From NCBI GenBank assembly GCA_025451715.1, contig JANWJY010000051.1, positions 1-13,579 on the forward strand: a stretch of 13,579 nucleotides of DNA, written 5' to 3'. The stretch comes from Fimbriimonadaceae bacterium. GTDB taxonomy: Bacteria; Armatimonadota; Fimbriimonadia; Fimbriimonadales; Fimbriimonadaceae. Of the stretch, positions 6,066 through 12,181 are shown piece after piece. Each line of letters begins with the position of its first letter. Position 1 is the stretch's first letter. Below the pieces are notes generated by a model. It worked only from the letters and a program-made list of their open reading frames with translations. It was not told the origin of the DNA and made no database searches. The position numbers and the translations under genes are program-made.

Positions 6066-6416
6066 ACGAACCATAGAGATCGGATGGTGGATATGTTTAG
6101 CGCGCTGGGGGATCCTACGAGGTTGCAGATCGTGGGGTACCTGATGTGCTGTCCGGAGTTCTGCTTCATGGATGGCGAGGGCGGGGAGGTGACGGAGATC
6201 GGGGCTTCGAGCGGCGACGTGTGTTGCCAGATCGAAGGCACGTCGAAAGTGACCTCGCGGATTTCGCACCACGTGAAGGAGCTGCGGATCGCGGGCGTGA
6301 TCGACGTCGAGCGGCGCGGGCGGTTCATGGTCTGTCGGATCAATCAGGAAGCGGCGCGGCTGATCGGCGAGTTTGCAGGCTCGCTGTGCGCGTGCTGCAC
6401 GGAGAACAAGAAATGA
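6051..6416 (+). CDS. arsR: ArsR-family metalloid-responsive repressor
   Basis: This 121-aa winged-helix protein opens with the ArsR hallmark FSALGDPTRLQIVGYL (16-31). The recognition region KVTSRISHHVKELRIAGVI (66-84) and a basic wing (VERRGRF) follow. Linked arsM and the operator over its start codon make arsenite-responsive autorepression likely: metalloid binding would release the DNA. It is unusually cysteine-rich: C33, C34, C38, C58, C59, C95, C113, C115, C116. The classic ELCVCDL site of plasmid R773 ArsR is absent; instead there are CC pairs before and after an acidic, glycine-rich insertion (41-57) and a C-terminal CACC. Which cysteines bind As(III) cannot be decided. An internal ATG at 6084 would remove 11 residues but leave the winged helix. 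The stop overlaps the arsM start (ATGA), indicating translational coupling. Confidence 0.92.
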   Translation: MTVELTNHRDRMVDMFSALGDPTRLQIVGYLMCCPEFCFMDGEGGEVTEIGASSGDVCCQIEGTSKVTSRISHHVKELRIAGVIDVERRGRFMVCRINQEAARLIGEFAGSLCACCTENKK

Positions 6417-7228
6417 AACTCAACGAGACGCACCTGAAGGTGCAAGAAAAATACGGACAGGCGGCGCGAAACGCGGGGACTGGGTGTTGTGGAGGCGCGA
6501 GCGACAGCGGATGTGGCTGCGGGTGCGACGACCCGATCACGGGAAACCTCTACACCGACGAAGAGAAGGCATCGCTGCCTTCGGATGCCGTCAACATCTC
6601 GCTCGGTTGCGGGAACCCGACTGCGCTCGCGACTTTGTCGCCTGGCGAGACTGTTCTGGACCTTGGCAGCGGGGGCGGGATCGACGTGTTGCTTTCGGCG
6701 CGGCGTGTTGGGTCGGCAGGCTATGTGTACGGGCTCGACATGACCGACGAGATGCTCGCACTCGCAGAGAAGAACCGCATCGAGGCCGGAGTGGAAAACG
6801 TGAAGTTCTTGAAGGGGAACATCGAGGAGATCCCGCTGCCTGATGCTTCGGTCGACGTGATCATCAGCAACTGCGTGATCAATTTGGCGAGTGACAAGGG
6901 CGCAGTTCTGCGCGAGGCGTTCCGTGTACTCAAGCCCGGTGGTCGGTTCGCGGTCTCCGACGTGGTGGTCGAGGGCGAGATGCCCGAGGCCGTGCGTCGC
7001 GACATCGAGGCATACGTCGGCTGCGTCGCGGGGGCTTTGGAAGTGAACGAGTACGCTTCGCTGTTGCGCGCGACCGGGTTTGAGGGCGTGTCGCTTGAGC
7101 CGACTCGGCGCTATGCGGTGGGAGACATCCCGTCGAAGGCGATCGATGAGCTGTCCGACGAGGAGAAGCTGACGTTCGACGGTCGCGTGATGAGCGCGTT
7201 CGTTCGGGCGACGAAACCGCTGGCTTGA
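6413..7228 (+). CDS. arsM: Arsenite S-adenosylmethionine methyltransferase
   Basis: ArsM methylates As(III) with S-adenosylmethionine, giving methylated and ultimately volatile arsenicals in the cytosol. The 271-aa protein has SAM motif I VLDLGSGGGIDV (81-92), acidic motif GLDMTDEML (107-115) and the ArsM motif IISNCVINL (150-158). Three cysteines sit where ArsM enzymes have their catalytic set: C66 (in SLGCGNPT), C154 and C204. The C154-C204 spacing of 50 equals that of the algal CmArsM pair C174/C224. The N-terminus is glycine/cysteine-rich, with C25, C26, C34, C36, C38 before the DPITGNLY segment. I chose ATG 6413 over a longer in-frame extension (from 6146, inside arsR in another frame) because MKLNETHLKVQEKYG is a typical beginning and the start overlaps the arsR stop by ATGA. 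No arsB, acr3 or arsC follows. Confidence 0.93.
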   Translation: MKLNETHLKVQEKYGQAARNAGTGCCGGASDSGCGCGCDDPITGNLYTDEEKASLPSDAVNISLGCGNPTALATLSPGETVLDLGSGGGIDVLLSARRVGSAGYVYGLDMTDEMLALAEKNRIEAGVENVKFLKGNIEEIPLPDASVDVIISNCVINLASDKGAVLREAFRVLKPGGRFAVSDVVVEGEMPEAVRRDIEAYVGCVAGALEVNEYASLLRATGFEGVSLEPTRRYAVGDIPSKAIDELSDEEKLTFDGRVMSAFVRATKPLA

Positions 7229-7241
7229 CCCCCACACCTTG

Positions 7242-7272
7242 CCCCTCCCCCTCCCAAGGGCAGGGGGAGGGG
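7242..7272. repeat. GC-rich 11-bp perfect hairpin between arsM and vsr
   Basis: CCCCTCCCCCT (7242-7252) and AGGGGGAGGGG (7262-7272) are perfect complements around a 9-nt CCC-AA-GGG-C loop that can extend the stem. The element lies between two convergent genes, 13 nt after the arsM stop and 8 nt after the vsr stop on the other strand. Neither strand has a T-run, so it is not a canonical intrinsic terminator. It may serve as a bidirectional roadblock or be a dispersed intergenic palindrome. Confidence 0.6.
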
Positions 7273-7280
7273 AATCATGC

Positions 7281-7754
7281 TTACAGCGCCTTGATCACCT
7301 TGATCGCGCATTTGGTGGGGTCTTTGCGGACTTCGCACTCCCATAGCGTGACCACTGTGTAGCCGAGCTTTCGGAGCTGGCGCTTGTTGGCCCTGTCGCG
7401 CTCGGTGTTGCGGTCGAACTTCGCTTTCCAGAACTCGCTGTTGGTCTTGGGGTGGATGTCGCGGGTGCACTTGGGGCAGCGGTGCCAATAGCAGCCGTGG
7501 ACGAAAACGGCGAGCCGTTGTTTGCCGAAGACAACGTCGGGCGTGCCGGGGAGCTTTCGGACGTTTTTACGGTATCCGCGCAGACCGGCGCGGTAGATCG
7601 CCTTGCGGAGCATCCGTTCTGGCCCGGTCTCGGTGCTGGTGTTCGACTGCATCGAGCGCCGCACCGACTCCTTGACGACCCACGTCTCGCGGAGCTTGTT
7701 GATGCCGTAGGGCTTGGTTTCCGGCACGATTCCAGGATACTCGCTAGTCAGCAA
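7281..7754 (-). CDS. vsr: Very-short-patch-repair (Vsr-like) endonuclease
   Basis: Vsr proteins nick DNA 5' of the T in T:G mismatches left by deamination of 5-methylcytosine. Aligned by eye to E. coli Vsr, this protein has D73 (Vsr D51, Mg-binding catalytic) in LPGTPDVVF, then FVHGCYWH (84-91) matching FIHGCFWH, with H86 and H91 at the H64 and H69 positions. It also has ERDRANKRQL (118-127) and LWEC (137-140). C88, C93, C96 and C140 are good candidates for the structural zinc site. The full frame is 157 aa from a TTG inside the lepA end (11-nt overlap); a GTG at 7727 giving 148 aa is equally plausible, and the first 25 or so residues do not resemble Vsr. It lies directly downstream of lepA on the same strand and is probably co-transcribed. 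No Dcm-type methyltransferase is nearby. Confidence 0.85.
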   Translation of the reverse strand: MLTSEYPGIVPETKPYGINKLRETWVVKESVRRSMQSNTSTETGPERMLRKAIYRAGLRGYRKNVRKLPGTPDVVFGKQRLAVFVHGCYWHRCPKCTRDIHPKTNSEFWKAKFDRNTERDRANKRQLRKLGYTVVTLWECEVRKDPTKCAIKVIKAL

Positions 7755-9540
7755 CGCGCAGCACGCTCATGAACGCTTCTTGCGGGACTTCGATCGAGCC
7801 GATGTTCTTCATGCGCTTCTTGCCCTTCTTCTGCTTGTCGAGCAGTTTGCGCTTGCGCGAGACGTCGCCGCCGTAGCACTTGGCGATCACGTTCTTGCGG
7901 AACGGTTTGATCACGTCCGCTGCAATGACCTTCTGTCCGATCGCAGCTTGCACCTTCACTTCAAACTGCTGGCGCGGCACAACTTTTCGCAACTGCTCGA
8001 CGATTCCTTTGCCGCGGTTGTAGGCGAAGCCCTTGTTCACGATGAACGAGAGAGCGTCGACGGGGTCGCCGTTCAACATGATGTCGACCTTCACGAGGTC
8101 GGCCTGCTCGTAGTCGCTCAGCTCGTAGTCGAACGAAGCGTAGCCCTTGGTCGAGGACTTCAGCTTGTCGAAAAAGTCGAGGAGGATCTCGCTCAATGGA
8201 AGCTTGTAGTAGAGGATCGCGCGCTGCTGAGTCGGATACTCGGTTCGGACGAAAGTTCCGCGCCGGTCCTGGCAAAGCTTCATCACGGTTCCGATGTACT
8301 CTTGCGGGACCATAATGGTCGCGTCCACGACAGGCTCCTCGATGAACGCTACGTGCTGGGACTCTGGCATCTCGCTCGGGTTGCTTACGTGCAACACTTC
8401 GCCGTTCGACTTGTGCACGATGTAGTCCACGCTGGGCGCGGTGAGGATCAGGTCGAGGTCGAACTCTCTCTCCAACCGCTCGCGCGCGATGTCCATGTGC
8501 AGCAGGCCGAGGAACCCGCAGCGGAAACCGAAGCCCAAAGCGGCCGAGGTCTCCATCTCGAACTCGATCGATGCGTCGTTCATCTGCAGCTTCTCGATGG
8601 CGTCGCGCAGGTCGGTGTAGGAGTCGCTGTCGGTCGGGTAGAGGCCGCAGTACACCATGGACTTGGCCTTGCGGTAGCCAGGGAGTGGGTTCTGTGCGGT
8701 GTTGGACGCGAGCGTGACGGTATCGCCTACCGCAGCGTCGCCGATGCTCTTGATCGCCGCCGTAACAAACCCGACCTCGCCCGTTTCGAGGGAGCCCGCA
8801 CGCGTTAGCGCCGGGCGGAAGACTCCAACATCGTCCACGTCGAACTTCTTTCCGGTCGACATCATCATGATCTTGTCGCCGGCTTCGACGCGGCCGTCTA
8901 CGACGCGAATGTAGGCGACCGCGCCTTGATATGAGTCAAAGTGCGAGTCGAAGATCAGCGCGCGCAGGGGCGCTCTGTGGTCGCCCTTGGGAGATGGTAT
9001 GCGCTGCACGATCGCCTCGAGAATGTCTTCGACGCCGAATCCGGTCTTCGCGCTGCAAGGGATCGCGTCGGACGCGTCGATCGCGAGGGTGTGCTCGATC
9101 TCCTCCTTCGCCCGCTCCACGTCCGCGTGGGGCAGGTCGATCTTGTTGATCACGGGCACGATCTCGAGGTTGTGGTTCATCGCGAGGCCGGCGTTGGCGA
9201 TCGTCTGCGCCTCGACGCCCTGCGTCGCGTCGACCACCAGCACTGCGCCCTCACAAGCGAAGAGCGCGCGACTCACTTCGTAGGTGAAATCCACGTGTCC
9301 CGGCGTGTCGATGAGGTTGAACTGATAGGTCTGGCCGTCGCGCGCCTTGTACTCCAGCCGGACTGCGGTCATCTTGATCGTGATGCCGCGCTCCCTTTCG
9401 AGGTCCATGGAGTCGAGCATCTGCTCCTGCGCCTGCCCGCGCACGACCCCAGTGAGCTCGAGGATGCGGTCCGCGAGCGTGGACTTGCCGTGGTCGATGT
9501 GGGCAATGATGCAGAAGTTACGGATGTGGGACTGGTCCAA
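7744..9540 (-). CDS. lepA: Elongation factor 4 (LepA) GTPase
   Basis: LepA/EF4 is a ribosome-associated translational GTPase implicated in back-translocation or initiation/assembly quality control. The 598-aa length is standard. The G domain shows AHIDHGKST (13-21), RGITI (51-55), DTPGH (78-82) and NKID (132-135). The characteristic EF4 C-terminal domain follows, with CYGGDVSRKRKLLDKQKKGKKRMKN-like residues near the end. The start is TTG at 9540: the protein begins MDQSHIRNFCIIAHIDHGKST, exactly where the family begins, and no ATG is nearby. No SD precedes it; instead TAAAAT ends 10 nt upstream, suggesting a leaderless transcript. The gene lies just after the terminator of the preceding minus-strand gene, so it heads its own unit, with vsr as the second gene. 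Confidence 0.97.
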   Translation of the reverse strand: MDQSHIRNFCIIAHIDHGKSTLADRILELTGVVRGQAQEQMLDSMDLERERGITIKMTAVRLEYKARDGQTYQFNLIDTPGHVDFTYEVSRALFACEGAVLVVDATQGVEAQTIANAGLAMNHNLEIVPVINKIDLPHADVERAKEEIEHTLAIDASDAIPCSAKTGFGVEDILEAIVQRIPSPKGDHRAPLRALIFDSHFDSYQGAVAYIRVVDGRVEAGDKIMMMSTGKKFDVDDVGVFRPALTRAGSLETGEVGFVTAAIKSIGDAAVGDTVTLASNTAQNPLPGYRKAKSMVYCGLYPTDSDSYTDLRDAIEKLQMNDASIEFEMETSAALGFGFRCGFLGLLHMDIARERLEREFDLDLILTAPSVDYIVHKSNGEVLHVSNPSEMPESQHVAFIEEPVVDATIMVPQEYIGTVMKLCQDRRGTFVRTEYPTQQRAILYYKLPLSEILLDFFDKLKSSTKGYASFDYELSDYEQADLVKVDIMLNGDPVDALSFIVNKGFAYNRGKGIVEQLRKVVPRQQFEVKVQAAIGQKVIAADVIKPFRKNVIAKCYGGDVSRKRKLLDKQKKGKKRMKNIGSIEVPQEAFMSVLRVAD

Positions 9541-9550
9541 GGGCGGCGGG

Positions 9551-9556
9551 ATTTTA
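9551..9556 (-). promoter_or_regulatory. -10-like element of lepA (leaderless)
   Basis: On the minus strand TAAAAT, within GGTAAAATCC, ends 10 nt before the TTG start of lepA. The intervening bases are all C/G without an SD. It shares nine of ten bases with GGTAGAATCC before tyrS, also at a leaderless-type spacing. It lies downstream of the strong terminator at 9595-9622, as a promoter should. Confidence 0.5.
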
Positions 9557-9594
9557 CCGGCGAGGGTCGCTCTCGGCTGTCGCGAAGGGACTAC

Positions 9595-9622
9595 AAAAAA
9601 GGGCGGCCCGCAGGGGCCGCCC
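9595..9622 (-). terminator. Strong intrinsic terminator of the repeat-hydrolase gene
   Basis: The 9-bp arms GGGCGGCCC (9601-9609) and GGGCCGCCC (9614-9622) are perfect complements around a 4-nt loop. On the minus strand they are followed by TTTTTT (9595-9600). It starts 21 nt after the stop of the 9643 gene. This is the best terminator in the window. Confidence 0.92.
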
Positions 9623-9642
9623 TGAGCGTCAGCGAGCGGGCA

Positions 9643-11397
9643 TCAGTTCCAGGTCTCGAGCGCCTTCGCCAGCTCGTCTCGGAGGATCTCCGAGAGGACG
9701 TTCTGGCTGAGGCTCCCCAGCGTATTGATCGTGATCGCGTCCTGGAACGTTGCCAGGACGAACTCCTTGAAGACCGTGCCGTTCACCGTCTTGTAGGGGA
9801 TCCGGATCCATCCGGCGGTGGAGTTGTAGCCGGTCACGTTGCCTGGCTTCCAGCACAGGACCACTTGGTTGTAGACCTGGTTGGCTTCGGCGTTCGTCAT
9901 TCCGATCGCGCCTCCTTCCTGCAGCATCACGCTTCGCACTCCGGCACCGAACTGGTTTCCGCCCGTGCCTGTCTCGTTGAGCATGTTGTCGTGGAAGAAG
10001 TTCCAACCGGTGAGGTTGAGGGCCGTGCTGTCCGCGAAGTTCTCGTAGAGCGCGGCGATCTGTCGCATCGTCATTATGTTGAACGGGTCGTTTGCGATGT
10101 TGCCGTCCGCGAACTTGTGGTTCAGCTTGATGTCGTCGGTCAGTCCAAGCGTGTTGTACGCGAAGTTATTGATGTTCGTGCGGCCCGTGACGCCGTTGCC
10201 GATTCCGGCGAACTCTTGCAGCGCGTTGGCCGACTGGTTGTTCGACGGGCGCATCATCTGCTGCATCGTCAGCTGGAGCGTCTGGTTGGTGGACACGTCG
10301 CTCTGCACGTGCGTGTCGCTCTGGTGGTTGGTGTAGATCGGCACCTGGGTCAGCGGGCTGAGCCCGATCCCGATGCGCCTCGACCAGTAGTAGTGCTCGA
10401 GCACCTTGATCGTGCTCGCCGGGTAGGTCCTGAATGTCGGCATCAGCTCGCCGAGGATCGGTCCACCCACTTCCTTCAGGATGAAGCCGCGTGTGCCGTC
10501 GCTGCCGGAGCGGAGCATCTGCCCGATCCTCCACTCCAACGCGTTGGAGTTGTTGATCAGCACGATGTTGAAGCGTGCTTCGTTGCCGACCATGTGTCGC
10601 TCGATGTCGATGACTCGCGAGCCGAACTGGTCCTGTAGCAACTGAACGGCGTCCCAGGTGCGGTTGGTGAAGTACCACTGCGCCTGTCCCTCGCGGTCCT
10701 GGAGGACCCCCGCGAAACGGGTTTCGCTGATGCGCTCAATGTCGACGATGCGCATCCCACGGGTGGCGGACTCCTGTTTGATCTCGTCAGATGTCCAGTT
10801 GCTAAAGGCGACCCAGTCCTTGAAGTCCGGGCCCGTGTTCTTGATCATCACGCCGGAGAACTTGCGCACGCCGCTGACGGTCTCAAAGTCGAGGTCGGTG
10901 ACGCGGGAGTTCCTTGCAGTGGCGAGGTCGAGCATCTGCTGGAACGAGAGGTCCTCGAACCACGACCAGTCGCTAACACCACGGCCGCTGTATGGAATAA
11001 ACGTGCCCGCGTACCTCTTCTGGCCATCGACGCGGTAGATCTCGAGGTCGAGCACGCGCGCTCCGCGCGAGACGTAGTAATCGATGAACTGTGCTTTGGT
11101 CTTTCCTGCCGTCCACCACCATCCAGATTGGTAGGGACCGGAGTTCTTGACGAAGCTCCCGGCGTAGCGCATTGGCGAGGTGCCCACGACCTCGATGTCG
11201 AACATCCTGAAGCCTTGGTCGGCCAAGGTGTCGATCGTCGACTCGGGGGAGTTGGAAATGTAGCGGTGCGACGTCGGCACTGTGAGGTCGCGCTCGACGC
11301 CGGCCAATGCGGCGGCCGAGACGGTGGCGGCGAGGAGGCAGGCGAGCGCCCTGCTCGGGCGACCCACCAGAGTGGCGATTGGTTCGAAGTTGCTCAT
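9643..11397 (-). CDS. Exported tandem-repeat protein with serine beta-lactamase-like domain
   Basis: The 584-aa product has three parts. A signal peptide (about 1-33, LACLLAATVSAAALAG) comes first. Then come five degenerate repeats of about 45-51 residues (about 47-295), each with a helix ending in RG.RV.D(I/L)E, a strand R(F/Y)AG.(F/M)(I/L).N and an aromatic W(W/F) turn. These resemble the bacterial tandem repeat domain BTRD1 (PF17660), known beside beta-lactamase-like domains and related to the N-terminal half-barrel of fungal polyglycine hydrolases. The C-terminal part is a serine hydrolase domain with PAS328-T-I-K331 (SxxK) and S385-N-N387 (the SxN position). No clear KTG/HGG triad is seen. 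The substrate is unknown; exported peptidase or cell-wall activity is inference. ATG 11397 has GGAA upstream; a GTG at 11415 would add six residues. A strong terminator follows. Confidence 0.82.
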   Translation of the reverse strand: MSNFEPIATLVGRPSRALACLLAATVSAAALAGVERDLTVPTSHRYISNSPESTIDTLADQGFRMFDIEVVGTSPMRYAGSFVKNSGPYQSGWWWTAGKTKAQFIDYYVSRGARVLDLEIYRVDGQKRYAGTFIPYSGRGVSDWSWFEDLSFQQMLDLATARNSRVTDLDFETVSGVRKFSGVMIKNTGPDFKDWVAFSNWTSDEIKQESATRGMRIVDIERISETRFAGVLQDREGQAQWYFTNRTWDAVQLLQDQFGSRVIDIERHMVGNEARFNIVLINNSNALEWRIGQMLRSGSDGTRGFILKEVGGPILGELMPTFRTYPASTIKVLEHYYWSRRIGIGLSPLTQVPIYTNHQSDTHVQSDVSTNQTLQLTMQQMMRPSNNQSANALQEFAGIGNGVTGRTNINNFAYNTLGLTDDIKLNHKFADGNIANDPFNIMTMRQIAALYENFADSTALNLTGWNFFHDNMLNETGTGGNQFGAGVRSVMLQEGGAIGMTNAEANQVYNQVVLCWKPGNVTGYNSTAGWIRIPYKTVNGTVFKEFVLATFQDAITINTLGSLSQNVLSEILRDELAKALETWN

Positions 11398-11456
11398 TGG
11401 AGATTCCGTGGTCACCGCAGTTCTCAGCGGGACATGTCATTAGTATGATCGGAAAA

Positions 11457-11478
11457 ACATATTGTTCCGCATATATGT
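11457..11478. promoter_or_regulatory. AT-rich inverted repeat upstream of the repeat-hydrolase gene
   Basis: ACATAT (11457-11462) and ATATGT (11473-11478) are perfect arms around a 10-nt spacer. They sit in an AT-rich island of about 60 bp, the most AT-rich spot in the window. It lies 60-80 nt before the ATG at 11397. A -10-like CATACT follows on the minus strand near 11439-11444. It could be an operator or UP-like element; no protein is assigned. Confidence 0.35.
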
Positions 11479-11480
11479 AG

Positions 11481-11517
11481 AAAAGTCCCAGTTAGGCTAG
11501 GATTTGAACCTGGGGAC
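11481..11517 (-). terminator. Intrinsic terminator of the winged-helix regulator
   Basis: On the minus strand GTCCCCAG (11517-11510) pairs with CTGGGAC (11491-11485), allowing one bulged C, followed by TTTTCT. It begins 3 nt after the regulator stop codon. The large loop contains GGTTCAAATCC, which looks like a tRNA T-arm, but no tRNA can be folded here. Confidence 0.6.
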
Positions 11518-11520
11518 GTC

Positions 11521-12141
11521 CTAGTCCTCGCCTAGGACCTTTTTGCTCTCGTGGACGGTCGGGAACATGAGGAGGGAGACGTTGACCCGGACGTGGCCCT
11601 GCTGCGCCCGGACCTCGGAGTCGGGCTCATTGAGCTCCGCGACGAGCAGGGAGAGCTCGTTGAACTTCTGCTTGACGAGGAGCGTGTGCTCTGGCGAGAG
11701 ATAGACGCTGCGCATCCGGAACGAGATGAACGCCTTGTACGAGCGGTCCCTGCGGAGGGCCCTCTGCGCCGCCTCGTGCTGGCGGATAAGGAGCCTCATT
11801 TGACCCTCAAACCGCTTGAAGTAGACCTTGATCGTCTCCCAGGTCTGCTTCTCAGAATGGAGTCGGTCGGTCATCGCCTTGGTGACGTAGAGGGCCTCGG
11901 TGCGCGACCTTCTCTTGCGGGTTCCCGCTGGGATGGCGAGGCCCACTTTGAGCAGCTTCGCCATGTGTTCACTGACGGAGGCGGGTCTCTTACCGATCTC
12001 CTCAGCGATCTCTCTGACGGACTTGGGCTCCTTGTTGCTGAGGGTCTCGTAGACCTCGTCGCATGCGACAGAGGCGATCGCCTTGACCTGCCGTGGTGTC
12101 AGCTCAAGGAGTTCGACCTGTCCGGGAAACTTGGGCTTCAT
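11521..12141 (-). CDS. Winged-helix (ArsR-like) transcriptional regulator
   Basis: From ATG 12141 the protein has 206 aa. Residues about 14-90 form a winged helix-turn-helix: LTPRQVKAIASVACDEVYETL, then the helix pair SVREIAEEIGKRPASVSEHMAKLLKVGL (41-68) with the ArsR/MarR-like SVSEHM.KL recognition helix, then a basic wing rich in K/R (74-82). The remainder (90-206) is a charged helical region with a strand-rich end (VRVNVSLLMFP) and no metal-binding cysteines, so it probably serves dimerisation or ligand sensing. The ligand and targets are unknown. The frame stays open to 12366, but that extension is low-complexity S/T/P/R sequence antisense-like over the oxidase gene, so I start at MKPKFPGQ. 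A -10-like TATAAC lies 24 nt upstream. It is downstream of the oxidase gene by 40 nt and may regulate it, itself or the repeat-hydrolase gene. Confidence 0.8.
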   Translation of the reverse strand: MKPKFPGQVELLELTPRQVKAIASVACDEVYETLSNKEPKSVREIAEEIGKRPASVSEHMAKLLKVGLAIPAGTRKRRSRTEALYVTKAMTDRLHSEKQTWETIKVYFKRFEGQMRLLIRQHEAAQRALRRDRSYKAFISFRMRSVYLSPEHTLLVKQKFNELSLLVAELNEPDSEVRAQQGHVRVNVSLLMFPTVHESKKVLGED

Positions 12142-12165
12142 AGTGGGAAACACCCTAGATTCCGC

Positions 12166-12171
12166 GTTATA
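12166..12171 (-). promoter_or_regulatory. -10-like element of the winged-helix regulator
   Basis: TATAAC (5/6) on the minus strand lies 24 nt before the ATG at 12141, in the 40-nt gap after the oxidase stop. This spacing would give a leader of about 17 nt, unlike the leaderless set. AGGG sits far from the ATG, so SD support is poor. Confidence 0.4.
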
Positions 12172-12181
12172 CCCGAGTGGC

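Noticed and set aside
6146..6412. N-terminal extension of arsM by 89 codons
   Set aside because: It would lie within arsR in another frame, is Arg-rich and unlike ArsM. The ATG at 6413 in the ATGA overlap is the natural start.
6344..7237. 297-codon open frame antisense to arsM
   Set aside because: arsM has full family motifs on the plus strand; the antisense product is a composition artefact.
7714..8808. 364-codon open frame on the plus strand over lepA and vsr
   Set aside because: It is antisense to two genes with unmistakable family motifs and has leucine/valine/histidine-biased shadow composition.
8941..10638. 565-codon open frame on the plus strand
   Set aside because: It is antisense to lepA and the repeat-hydrolase gene, crosses the terminator and intergenic gap between them, and its translation is Arg/Val/His-rich without any domain. 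It is a GC-rich shadow frame.
11490..11570. tRNA gene on the minus strand
   Set aside because: Only a T-arm-like GGTTCAAATCC is present. No acceptor partner, D-arm or anticodon arm can be placed, and the upstream bases code for the regulator C-terminus.
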